DNA from: Nephromyces sp. MM_2019
Lineage: Eukaryota; Apicomplexa; Aconoidasida; Nephromycida
Assembly: GCA_015657535.1 (NCBI GenBank)
Contig: JADHZB010000995.1
Span: 1-28,559 of the forward strand
Length of the DNA stretch: 28,559 nt
Reading direction: 5' to 3'
How positions within the stretch are numbered: the first letter of the stretch is position 1; every line of letters begins with the position of its first letter. Shown piece after piece: positions 1 through 9,630 of this stretch. The translations under genes were made by a program, and so were the position numbers. The notes under the pieces are model-generated. The model searched no databases. It was not told the origin of the DNA and saw only the letters and a program-made list of their open reading frames with translations.

Positions 1-130
1 TGTGTTAATGAGCGAAACAACACACAAAGAGAGAGAGCGGCAGAGATAGGGGGAGAGGAGAAGAGGGAGATCGTCGTATGTGTGTTAATGAGCGAGACAA
101 CACACAAAGAGAGAGAGAGCGGCAGAGATA
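1..130. repeat. 80-bp period direct repeat, two partial copies
   Basis: The 48-base segment at 1-48 recurs at 81-130 with one substitution and a 2-base expansion of its GA tract. The segment runs from TGTGTTAATGAGCG through a GA-rich stretch to GGCAGAGATA. The DNA between copies is purine-rich. The repeat lies in the presumed intron upstream of the sterol reductase exon and may continue off the left edge. Confidence 0.85.
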
Positions 131-436
131 TGCGTGTGTGGCGGGTAGTAGCTTACAGGAATATATACTGCGATGCTCTCACAGCATATACATAGTTGCA
201 TACAACACACAACCACATACTAAGTTGCACACATGCCTATTTGAATGCACATGAAACAGTAGTGAAATACATACACACACAGTAAAACACACACGAATGT
301 ATGCTCATATGCACGCACAAGCATACTGATATAGGCACTCCCCTACACACTAACATGCACACGCACCCACACACATCCACACGCACCCACATAAACCTGC
401 ATACAGACTGACACACACAGCTATATTTCTTCTCAG
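131..436 (+). other. CA-rich probable intron of the sterol reductase gene
   Basis: No coding signal is visible. The stretch is dominated by CA-type tracts and ends in a pyrimidine-rich acceptor (TTTCTTCTCAG, with AG at 435-436) directly before the sterol reductase exon. The 5' end of this intron is not in the window. Confidence 0.6.
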
Positions 437-565
437 GTGTTCTTGATACTCCTACTGCTAGATAGGGCTAATCGTGATGAAGAAGCTTGTAGCCTTAAGT
501 ATGGCAAGTTCTGGAAGAAGTACAGATCTATGGTGCCATACAAGATAATCCCTTTCGTATACTGA
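437..565 (+). CDS. ERG4/ERG24-family sterol reductase, C-terminal exon
   Basis: This is the last exon of an NADPH-dependent sterol double-bond reductase of the family that includes C14 (ERG24/LBR/TM7SF2), C7 (DHCR7) and C24(28) (ERG4) reductases, which are multi-pass ER membrane enzymes. The frame opens straight after an AG acceptor at 435-436 and gives 42 residues before TGA at 563-565. A hydrophobic run (VFLILLLLDR) is followed by R-D-E-E-A-C, then K-Y-G-K-F-W-K-K-Y and the ending VPYKIIPFVY. The family normally ends with the pattern RDE..C..KYG..W..Y...VPY+I.P.(I/V)Y, so nearly every conserved position is present. The catalytic core and the rest of the gene lie to the left. Which sterol bond it reduces cannot be told from this tail. 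The next gene on the right converges on it. Confidence 0.85.
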   Translation: MFLILLLLDRANRDEEACSLKYGKFWKKYRSMVPYKIIPFVY

Positions 566-2451
566 GGAAAGCTTTGCCCTTGAAGGTACTTTTGTGTGCG
601 TGTATTTGTGTTTTTGATGAGTGTTCTGTGTGTGCATGAGTATATAGGGTGTGTGATGAGTGCTTGTGTGTGTTTTTCGATATATGTGTTTCAATGTCTG
701 TGATGTGTGTACATCTTGCGATGTGCCTGTGCGTCGATGTAGCTGTGCCTCTTTCAATATGTGTGCATATCCTAATGTATGTGTGTGTGCGTGTCGATGT
801 GTGTGTGCATCTTTTTCTGTGCGTTTGTCTATTTGTCTGTGTGTGTGTCCCTATATATTCTTGTGTGCCTCTCTCGATGTGTGTGAAGCTGTGTGTGCTG
901 CAATTGCTCTAATTAAGCAGAATTGATAGTAGTGTAACCTTCATTCACCTCGTGTTGAGTAATGCGTTGGGTTTGCTACGAAAACATTGAGAAGAAGACG
1001 CCAGTAGATCCATCTTCAACAGAGAAGAGGTTAATGTAGAAAAGCAATAGTTTATCGAGAAGATTCATTAGGAAGATGAAGAAGGTGAAGGCGTATAACC
1101 TGAAGATGCAAAAGATGAAGAAGATAAAGAAACAGCGGAAGTAGCGAAGTTTTCTGTAGTTTAAGATATGGCGGAATCACTGAATGAAGGAATGCACACT
1201 GAAACTTTCATAGCTGCAGGCAGTTCCTCATTGCTAAGGCTGTTGCGTGTGTGTTTATAAGGATTCTGTGTGTTCACCGGTATTTGCGAGTGTACGTACA
1301 CCCCGCGCACCGTGAAAAATTGCTCATCGTACACACGCGCTGAAATCTGCGTGCACTCATGTATTATAGCTTAATCGCCACACACGCCCACACGCACAGC
1401 CACACACATACGCACACCCACACGCACACTGTATGTACCATTGAAGATTAATGAAGAGAAGAGGAGTAGAGCTAATGTCATGAGTACTCTTATTGTAAGA
1501 GCCTTTCTCGGTGTATATACACGTATATTAGTTGCGGATGCATTCGTAAGCGCAAGCACACCATTTTCTACTGTGGGTGTAACGCTTGGCTCCACAGTAT
1601 TTGTGTTTACTCCGTCGAAAGGCGAATACTCAAATGTGTGTGTGTGTGTGTGTGTACTTCTGCGTGTGTTACATCTGTCTATGTTACGTCTGTGTGTGCG
1701 TATCTGTGTGAGCTTGTGTGTGTGTGCCTCTTTGTGTGTGTATTTGCGTGTCTACAGACATTGTGTTAAGCTAGTTTTAAAGGTTTCATAGCTATTACCT
1801 TCAGGTAGCCTACTGCTTTGAGATGCAAGGAAACGTTTGAGCTTTTGTCATTGTATGTACACTCCCTGTACTGTGTGTGCGCCTTGAGAGACTTGCGTTC
1901 GGCACGAAACGGAGATAAATCGCCTTGGCAGTAGCTGCACAGTTGGAATTTTTTTACACTGAGGGAGGCGTATGTCTGTGTGTGTGTTTTGTTTACTCGA
2001 TAGGCAGTTTTTAGTATGTGTGTGTTTCCTGGATAGCTAACTAGATAGTGCGTGTATGTATACTGGATAGGTAGCTCCCTAGTGTGTGCTTGATAGCTAC
2101 CTAGCTACGATTTTGTGTGTGGCCCGGATAAATTGCTGCCTGACGAGTGCATTATTAGATTGTTGTGTGCAGGAACACAATTTTCTCCTCAATGTTTGTG
2201 TGTGTGTAACACCCCCCCCACTTCTTATTTAGCATAAGTATATAGTTTATCATTCAGTAATCGCTAGGGTGTAGCCTAGCATTGTGTTTTTATCTTCTTG
2301 CATCATACACCGCTGAAAGAGTGGAGTAATCATCTCTGTCCCTACACACCATGTATAGTTCTGTTCTCTGAGGAGGCGCTGTACATACACCAACCCTTCC
2401 AAACCTCCCACACACCACACCCCCCACACACCCCCCCTTCATATGGAAGGG
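566..2451. other. Convergent intergenic region, TG-rich
   Basis: This 1.9 kb lies between the stop of the sterol reductase (+) and the apparent stop of the helicase (-). TG tracts fill 600-890, 1640-1745 and 1975-2110. A GA-rich acidic-looking stretch at 1030-1190 has stops in every frame. A C-rich block occupies 2400-2475. Open frames here are products of TG/CA repetition and resemble no protein family I recognise. Both 3' UTRs must lie in this region. One perfect GTGTACGTACAC palindrome lies at 1290-1301. Confidence 0.6.
1290..1301. repeat. GTGTACGTACAC palindrome, intergenic copy
   Basis: This is a perfect 12-bp self-complementary sequence followed by CC. It is one of four perfect copies in the window, the others being at 8232, 26964 and 27584. 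This copy lies in the convergent intergenic region. Function is unknown; a protein-binding site or a fragment of a dispersed repeat are both possible. Confidence 0.55.
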
Positions 2452-2645
2452 TCACTCACGCGCCCCACCCCCCAGCCTCCACACTCTTCCCTCGTAGCAT
2501 TCCACTCTTTGAAGGTTTAACTGGAGCTTCCCAGTGCTCCAGCGGTTAATAATGAAATCCTCGTGAGGCTCAATGAGGCTGACGACTACCCCGGGGTTTC
2601 CAGCCCTGCCGACTCGGCCAGCTCTATGGATGTAATGGAAGCAAT
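2452..2645 (-). CDS. Helicase exon 3 (motif VI and C-terminus)
   Basis: This exon begins after ACTCAG with two bases that complete Asp, giving D-C-F-H-Y-I-HRAGRVGRAG, then GVVVSLIEPHEDFII. It reaches an in-frame TGA at 2454-2452. Overlapping the stop is a strong donor-like C|GTGAGT (GT at 2459-2458), followed on the gene strand by G-rich sequence like that after other donors here. Either the protein ends here, or it continues into an unrecognised exon to the left. The stop is the simpler reading. Confidence 0.8.
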
Positions 2646-5600
2646 CTGAGTGGATTAAAGATAATTTGAATATTCAAGTTGCTGTGTTTGTGTGTGTGGT
2701 GAGGTGTACATACACCCCTGGCAGGATGTAACTTAGAATGGATGAAAAGCTGAGGATTCTGTTGAATCTCTGATAGTTGCAGCTCTCGAGAGTTTGTATT
2801 TCGTTGGATTTGTATGTGTGTTAGCTAGGATATCTGTGTTGGGGGGGGGNAGGGTGGGGATGTGTCAGTTTGTTTTGTGGAAAAAATATGGTGTGTGTGT
2901 GGGAGGGGGGGTATATGTTTTTTATTCCACCTTGTTTTGTGGAGAAGATAGGCTTGTGTGTATGGATGCGGGGGTGGGGATGTATGTGTGTACTACCTTA
3001 TTTTTGGAGGAAGGTAAAATTCTTGTGTGCTATGGACGGGGGAATGTTGTACATACACCTCCTCATTCATGTAGAAACATAAAACTGGTGTAAATTTGGT
3101 GTGTGCGTGCACTGTGAATTTATGGGAGGTGTACATACACCTCATCCATGTAGAAGCATAAAACATGCGTATGTGCGTGTGTGTATGCTGCGCGCTGATT
3201 TGGGGTGTACAGGCAACTCATCCCTACAGAAACATAAAATTCTTGTGTGCTATATACACTGATAGGGGGTTGTGCATACACCTCATCCATGCAGAAAGAT
3301 AAATCTCGCATATATATTTGGTGTGTGCGTGTGCTGTAAATTTATGGGAGGTGTACATACACCTCACCCAGGCAAAAACCTAAATATCTTGTGTATTCGA
3401 TATCTAAGTGAGTTGGGAAGGAAGCTAACATGATGCTATTGAAGTGTGTGTGAAAGCTTTGGAGCGTACATACACCCCCTATACACACACACGTACACTT
3501 ATCGCTGTGCTTACCCGTTGGGAGATCAAAGTTGACCACGTGTGTTAGGCTTGGAATGTCTAAACCCCTGGCTGCCATCTCTGTTGCAACACACACAAAT
3601 CTCCAGGATTTCCCCGTCTTCTTCCTTCCTCTTAAGTGTTGTTGAGCCTTCGTCTTGAGAGGATAATAGCCCTCCGATTGAGATATCATCATCCTTTTCA
3701 TCGTATTGAGTCGGCTAACCTTTGAAGTGTAGCCGGAGAGCTTGTATGCTGTGAAACTTGTGTGTTCGTCTATCCAAGAATGAATCCACTCTACTGTTTC
3801 CTGGGGAACATTGAGGGGTGGTGGGGGATGTGTGGGAGGTGGAGAGGGGGGTATTATGTGGGAAGCGGAGAGGGGATTCTAGAGAGGGCTGGAGAGGATC
3901 GTCGAGAGGGGTGTGTGGTGGGGGGCAGTGTGGGGTGGTGCGTGTGCGGGGCAGGTGAGGGTGTCTGGTGGGTGTTTCACAGATGATGGGAGGCCTCTGC
4001 GGGGTGTTTCGTGGGTGTTGGGGGAGGGGGTCTTGGGAGTATGTTGTCGTGGGTAGGNGGGGGGGGGGAGTTGCGTGGAAAGAATGCTGTTTGAGGCTCT
4101 TATTCTTACAGTCACTCAGAAAAGGAGAAAGGCTGCTGTGTGTGTGAGCAGACTAACTTAAAGCTGCCATGTAAGAGCATTCACAGCTAAAGAAGAGGAT
4201 TGAATGCAAGCACGGGCATACACGTACACACAAACTGGAGCAAGTCAAGTAAGTACAGCGACGCACACACAAATGCAAGAACACACAAACCAAGCAAAAC
4301 ACAAACCGGCATCACCACACACGAACCAGGTTACTTACACACTCAAACACACCAACATACACACACAGATAGATCTCCTTTTACTCCGTCATAGCAGCTC
4401 GCCAGCATACTCACACACCAGCACACACTCTCCCACACCCATACAAAACGAAATAACACACACGGGCGATTGTAAACGCCAAACATACAGTAGAGCTCAT
4501 TCCAGCAATTGTGTGAGCAGAGCAAATCCCTCGCACACACGCTGCTCTCATACTAACTTGGCTGTTGCAGAAGCATAGCACATTCTTGTTGATAGGATCA
4601 GCATTGAGGAAGCTCCTTAACACTTTAAGCTTCTCTCCTCTCTTTGAAACATCTAAAACAAGATGAAGAATCTGATCATCTTTACTGCTTCTTTGAGTGG
4701 ATGTACTGAGTGTTAAAGGCTCAATAGAACCCCCTCTAAGAGCTGAGGAATGAGGCATCTCCACTGCCTTACTACTCCCTCCTCTTCCAACAAAGCAATC
4801 GGGCTGAAAAGGCAGAGAGTGTGTAATTCTCTCTTGTGATGCCTCTTTAGAGTGGTGTGTGAGTGCATCGGAAGAGGGAGGAGTGGAGCTTTTCTCTATC
4901 CCCTCATCTCTCTCGTAGTAGTGTGTGTGAGCAGCAGAGGAGGAACACACGGATGATGTTTGAAGATTCCTCGAAGCAACAGGGGCTTGTAGGCTAAAGG
5001 GGTAGTATCTGCCCTCTATGAGCCCCAGATTCTCGCTGGAATAAGGAGGAACATACACCTCTTCCTCAGCTTTCAAACTGAGTGGATGAGTAGCACTTTC
5101 TCCGCCCTTCAGGCTGATAGCAGCAGCCGTGTGTGTGCGATCCGAGTTCTCCAAAGAGACGGCATTACCAGAGACTGGGGAAGCCCCAATTTCTCGTAAA
5201 AAGCCGCCATTTTCATGGGCTAAGTTAGAGATAGTCCTCTTAGCCTCTACAGAGCTCATGCATGTCGCTGAAGTAAAGACAAATTTCAAAGCAGAGACTC
5301 CTCGAGCTGCTGTGTGTGGCAGAAAACCTCTTTTTACCTCATTAAACCATCGCTGCTTAAACCATCTGTTTCTGCGATTGGAGCTCGAAATAAAGCTCCT
5401 CTCACCACCACCTCCGCTTCCTTGCAAAGAGCCGCGATTAGACCCCTCATCAGGAGGGTTCAGGGGGGTACCACACACTGACGTCTTCACATCTGCGGGG
5501 TTTCTTGGCTTGATACTAGCGGAGAGCCCAAGGTAGTATAAGAGGGCTTCTAGATCTTCCATTCTTCTTTGATGCTTACTCCATGCTAAATCCTGTTGAT

Positions 5601-8600
5601 TGGTAGTTGGAGGCTGCCGAGAAGAGGCGAATACACGTTTTTTGGCCGCGTTTTCACACACAAGGGAGGAGGCTCTGCTATCATCAATGCTTGGCGCTGT
5701 TAAAGCCTTAAAGACGTCCAGAGGTGGTACTGAAGGGTGAAAATAAAGAGGGTTTAGCGCTGATTTTTCAGGGGGAAACAGAGCAGAAGACTGACTATCT
5801 CCATCACTTAAGCACTGAGAGAAAGGTAAGCTAAAAAAGTCTGCCTCTGGAGTGTTACTATGAGTAGAGGAGGAGAATTTCTCTCTCTGAGCTGAACGAG
5901 AAGAATCCTGCTTCGAGCAGAAGTCGGTAGGCTTGATAGAAGGAAGAGGAGGGCTCGCAGATAAAGAGGTGTGTGAAGGCAAAGAAGTGATTGGAGGGGC
6001 ATCTTCAAGTGAGGGAGGGGCATCTTCAGCTGAGAAAACATCATCTTCACGCGAAAACCCCCCAACTTCACGAGAAAACCCTCCTCTTCCAATGTAAACT
6101 CCCTTTTCACTCCCTCCACTTGCAACCTTATCGCTTTTTTTAGTGACGCTTGCAGCATACTCTGCTGTTCCAAAAGGAAACGAATACGCTGGAGAAGAAA
6201 GAATACTTCGAAAGTCCTCCTGAGCACGCTCTTGAATGCAATGCTTCCGACTTTCCTTCAAAACTGAGGTGTTGAACCCCTCAGGGCGTTTCCTAGCCAA
6301 GGAAGGGGGGTCGTCTTTGAGAGATGCCTGAGCTGTAGCTGCTATGCCACCATCTTCATCGAACTTTAAAGGCTTATTCCCAGCCTCCATTGAGCCCTTA
6401 TTTGAAAGAAAAAGCGAGTCACACTCATCAAAAACTACATACTTTAGGCTTCTGAGCTTCGATCTAAAGTTAGATGAGAGCTGTAGCATCTCCACAACCC
6501 GGCCTGGGGTTCCCACTATGATGCTAGGTATTTCTGCCTTCTTACGAAGCAGGCTTTTCTGATGCTTCCGATTAGCCCCCCCAATCAGGAGACCCACAGA
6601 AAACATGGGGGAGAGGGGGGGGTGCTTAGGCTCTCCAGCAGGGTGGTGGGGGGGGGAAGCTGAAAATCGTAACACTTTGCTGTTTTCTGTAGACTTTTTT
6701 TGAGGTTCTGGAAGAGGAGGTGGAAGACGATCGCTCACAGAGGTTTCTCTTTCTTCACACGACACAGGAGAGAGTCTTTCTGGGCTTGAAGAAGCTTCTG
6801 AGCTTAAAGCAGAGAGACTCTCTGGAGAGGATGAGGCTGAGCCCCCCAGGAAGTGGCAGGGTGGGGAGAACTTAGGTGAGACAGTTCTCTCAGGAGTATC
6901 TTCCCAAGCCTTTTGCCCTTCTTCGTCGTGGTGGTGGTGGTGGTGCAGGAGCGGGAAAGTGGGTGTGCTTATTTTGCTTTCCTCGGGAAGGTTTCCTGCC
7001 TTTCCCATAAGGGGATGGGGGGTTCTAATCGCACTTGTTGAGAAATCAACACTTTTCTCTTCACACTCTTCGTGAGGGTGCACCAAGATCTTCTTTCCAT
7101 AAACCCCCCCCTCCCCTCTTTTTTTCTCTATAATCTCTCTCATAGCATTAAACTCGCTTCTTGAGCTTTCCAAGGGAATCACAGCCCTGCACACACGGCA
7201 AATCTGAGCAGCCAATTCCCTTCCTGGGGCTAAGATCAGCAACTGCACACCCTTAACCGCAGGATTCAGCTGCTGAAGCAAAGGCAATAGATAAGCTAAG
7301 GTTTTCCCACTGCCTGTAGGGGCTTCAAATATGAGAAAGCTATGATTTTTTGCAGGGGGTCTTTGGGAGTACTTAAACTCCGCAGTGATATGATTAGGAG
7401 AGAGTGGAGATTCCATCGCCTTATCGTAGACTAGGGGATTCTTATAATACCCAGGAGACGCGTTGGTTTGAGAAACACCACCCCCCACACTTTTGATAGA
7501 CTTTCTTCCCGCTTCCTCATCTACGGTGAAAGCTGAGGAGGGGGAAAAACGCTCTAAACTCCCCTCTAATGGTATCACCTGGCTTAAAGGGGGCTCTTCG
7601 GATGAGGGACACAGTTTATCTTCAATGCTGCAATCCTGAGAATCCACTTGCAAGTCTTTTTCCTCTGTTTGAAGCTTCTCTTCCTTCCTGCCTTCTTCTG
7701 CCCCCTCGTTCTCTGCTATTTCCCCCCTGCTATCCTCTATTAGCCCCCCAATATTCTTCATCACCCCCCTCTCACCCCCCCCCACCATCCTAACACTTGG
7801 ATCTACTTCCATTCTCTCATTCAAAACAACTTTTCCTCCCCCAAGCTCACACACCTCAGAAGGAAGGCATTCCTCTCTTCTCCCTCTTCCTGTCCCCCCC
7901 TTTGAAACAAGTGCGTCATAGCGATCACCCCCCTCTTCCCCCTCAGAGAACATCAACTGTGGGAGTATATAAAGTTGAGCCTCTGTGGGATACAATATGG
8001 CATTTCTTTTCAACGCCTCCACAAGTGGAGCAGAGAGAAACCCTAAACTCTCAAAAGAAGGCCCCACCACCTTCTTATCATTGACAATGAAGGAGGGGGG
8101 AGCTTTGCGACGTAATGCTCCGAAATCTACGATGTCTGCTAGATTTCTGGGCGTACGTACACCCCCCCCAACCCTCTTTCCTTCCTTCAACTGAGGGGTA
8201 AGCTGCTTTCCTCTGGGTGTATGATTGGGGGGTGTACGTACACCCCTCCCCACTCTCTTTCCTTCCTCCAACTGAGGTGGAAGCTGCTTGCCTCTCACTG
8301 TATGATTGACGGCTGTAACTATACCCCTCCATACTCTCTCTCCTCTCCAGTTCTTGGAAGGCCCAGGAACAACACGATGACGACATATCTCAAAGAAGTG
8401 GGCTTCACACCATTTTTTGCTGGCTTCTCTAGGGGGTGTACATACAGTGAAGCAGAGATCATTCGCATGGTGGTTCAAAACGAGTCTGTGCGATGCATAG
8501 CTGCAAAAAACATCTTTAAATAAAGAGCTGGCAGCTGTAAGAGGTTGGCATTCGCTTACTGCTGTAAAGCTTAAGAAGGCGCTTATAGCCAAAAAGAAGA

Positions 8601-8868
8601 GAAAAGAAACCTTTTTAAGCAACAAATAGTGGTTTTTCACGCATTTAGAGTTAGAAAAAGCAAAAATCTGGCCGAAGAAAATGATGAAAAAACCAGATGA
8701 AGAAGTATGAGATAACGAAGTAAACTGTAATAAGTGAAACAGCGGCTGTATCAATGCAGAGAAACTCTCCTGAGCTGTAAATATCGCAGAAAAAACGAAT
8801 ATTTTTCCAAAGTTCGCATGGTTTGAAGATGATGCAGGAAGGGAAGTAAACTCATCACTTATTCCCAT
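2452..8868 (-). CDS. DEAD-box (DECD) RNA helicase, three exons
   Basis: An ATP-dependent RNA helicase assembled as exons 8868-4558, 3800-3515 and 2645-2452 (1596 residues). The only Met upstream of the Q motif in this frame is at 8868, which sets the start. Motifs in order: Q region about 271-298 (SFESLGFL..TEAQ); motif I APTGSGKT 516-523; Ia APGREL 547-552; Ib GTPGR 786-790; motif II D-E-C-D 814-817; motif III SAT 1200-1202; motif IV VLCFCNSQ 1430-1437; motif V ARGLDIP 1514-1520; motif VI HRAGRVGR 1539-1546. Motif II is DECD, as in the UAP56/DDX39 group, but the rest does not look like that group. Low-complexity inserts of about 230 residues (Ia to Ib), 380 (II to III) and 220 (III to IV), one with a six-His run, make it 3-4 times the usual core length. 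Residues 87-104 are strongly hydrophobic after two lysines and look like a signal peptide, which would suggest an organellar or secretory-route protein, but they are not at the N-terminus of this model. Confidence 0.9.
2646..3514 (-). other. Helicase intron 2, repeat-filled
   Basis: The donor is GTAAGC and the acceptor is CCACTCAG, giving an intron of 869 bases. It contains the roughly 80-bp period repeat described separately, a GTGTACATACAC copy at 2704-2715 and an ambiguous base at 2850 inside a G run. Splicing restores D-L-P-T-D-C-F-H-Y-I-H-R, the expected link between motifs V and VI. Confidence 0.8.
3040..3380. repeat. Degenerate ~80-bp tandem repeat with GTGTACATACAC core
   Basis: Related units begin near 3048, 3129, 3206, 3269 and 3351. 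Each has a (G)GTGTACATACACCT-like core, a following CTCATCCATG-type segment and an A-rich tail resembling GAAACATAAAA. The first two and the last two units are spaced 81 bases apart. Cores at 3129-3140 and 3351-3362 are exact GTGTACATACAC; those at 3206 and 3269 are degenerate. The array lies wholly inside helicase intron 2. Confidence 0.75.
3515..3800 (-). CDS. Helicase exon 2 (motif V)
   Basis: This exon is 286 nt (95 codons plus 1 nt). It starts after a CCCCAG acceptor with E-T-V-E-W-I-H-S-W-I, includes K-L-S-G-Y where the family usually has L-H-G, and carries VATEMAARGLDIPSLTHVVN followed by FDLPT. It ends in phase 1 at a GTAAGC donor (GT at 3514-3513). The stretch between L-S-G and V-A-T is longer and more basic than usual (LRGRKKTGKS). 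Confidence 0.88.
3801..4557 (-). other. Helicase intron 1
   Basis: The donor is GTTAGT at 4557 and the acceptor is TTCCCCAG, ending at 3801. The 5' half is TG-rich on the gene strand (CA on the plus strand, 4200-4450). The last 280 bases are very C-rich on the gene strand and include one ambiguous base at 4058. Phase 0 on both sides joins N-S-Q to E-T-V-E-W-I, the normal continuation of motif IV. Confidence 0.8.
4558..8868 (-). CDS. Helicase exon 1 (N-terminal extension, domain 1, start of domain 2)
   Basis: This single open frame of 1437 codons carries the Q motif through motif IV. It ends in phase 0 after N-S-Q at a GTTAGT donor (GT at 4557-4556). Reading on past the donor leaves helicase homology and runs into TG-encoded junk, which supports splicing here. 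The three long insertions between motifs are Ser/Pro/Glu-rich and probably disordered. Residues 178-240 are a 27-residue in-frame repeat. Confidence 0.85.
8151..8345. repeat. 81-bp coding minisatellite in the helicase N-terminal region
   Basis: Units start at 8151, 8232 and about 8313, an exact 81-base step that preserves frame. On the gene strand they encode 27-residue units RV(W/G)(R/G)G followed by a VxTPPNHTPRGKQLTPQL-like segment, at residues 178, 205 and 232. Each unit carries the GTGTACGTACACCCC-type core: exact at 8232, GCGTACGTACAC at 8151, degenerate near 8313. The segment lies before the Q motif, outside the conserved helicase core. Confidence 0.8.
8232..8243. repeat. GTGTACGTACAC palindrome, coding copy
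   Basis: This is a perfect copy of the 12-bp palindrome inside the open helicase exon, at the head of the second minisatellite unit. It encodes part of a G-V-R-T-P segment on the gene strand. A one-mismatch copy lies 81 bases away at 8151-8162. Confidence 0.55.
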
Positions 8869-9492
8869 CTCCCAACGATGTCGTTAGCTGGCATCGATCG
8901 ATATCTATAAGGCCTGATAAAAGCCTTGAATTATTTGGGGGGTGTATGAAGAGGGGGGGGTGCGTTTGTGTCGAGTTGAGGGGTGGCTTTCTGTGTGTGA
9001 GGGATCGCTTTCTGTGTGCGCGACGGATGGCTTTCTGCGGAGGATACAGCTCTCTGTGAGGGATTGCTGTCTCTCTTTGTGTGTGAAGCATGGCTCTGTA
9101 TGTGTATGTGTGTGAGTCCCATCAGGCAACAGCATATCTCTGTATGTCTTCATCTCATCCACAAAATTATCCCTTTAAGGTCGCATCTTTCGTGGCATAC
9201 TTCCCAATTTATTGAGTATGTGCATTACCCCAAAAACCTAACCGGAGCAAAGGCTAGAACTTCATACGGAAATCAACTTTTCCATACTGTAAAGCCCCCT
9301 GCTTCATCTCCTTCTACATACCTACATACGCATAGACACACCAAAACACACACACCGCTTAACCCTTCAGTAAAGTGAAAAAATTTGCTCTTCAAATGAG
9401 ATAAACTATTTATCTAAGAAGAAGGTTTAGATAATGAAGATGAAGACGACGCTAATACAAGTAGCATCATATTAAGGAACAATTAAAGCTTA
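8869..9492. other. Helicase upstream region
   Basis: This is the presumed 5' flank and 5' UTR of the minus-strand helicase. It contains G-rich and TG-rich stretches at 8936-9115, and 9170-9300 is non-repetitive with an open plus-strand frame. That frame resembles no family I know and ends in CA-encoded residues. An additional upstream helicase exon could be hidden here, since the signal-like segment of the protein is internal in the present model. I could not identify a promoter element. Confidence 0.4.
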
Positions 9493-9630
9493 AAACAGCA
9501 CGAATTTGTAGCTTCTAACTTCTTTGGGAATTCATGAAGAAGCTATTGAAGATTTTCTTTGAAACAGCACGAATTTGTAGCTTCTAACTTCTTTGGGAAT
9601 TCATGAAGAAGCTATTGAAGATTTTCTTTG
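9493..9630. repeat. Perfect 69-bp tandem duplication
   Basis: The 69 bases at 9493-9561 are repeated without a mismatch at 9562-9630, beginning AAACAGCACGAATTTG and ending GAAGATTTTCTTTG. All six frames contain stops, so despite being 23 codons long it is probably not coding. Perfect identity means a recent duplication or an assembly artefact. Confidence 0.95.

Noticed and set aside
649..926. Cys/Val-rich open frames in TG-rich DNA
   Set aside because: The residues are direct translations of TG dinucleotide repeats; there is no family resemblance and frames overlap on both strands.
1030..1190. GA-rich segment that reads as an acidic protein in one frame
   Set aside because: It is interrupted by several stops in all frames and lacks splice signals that would remove them.
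5129..8523. Many plus-strand open frames opposite the helicase exon
   Set aside because: They are shadows of the 1437-codon helicase frame on the minus strand and carry no independent motifs.
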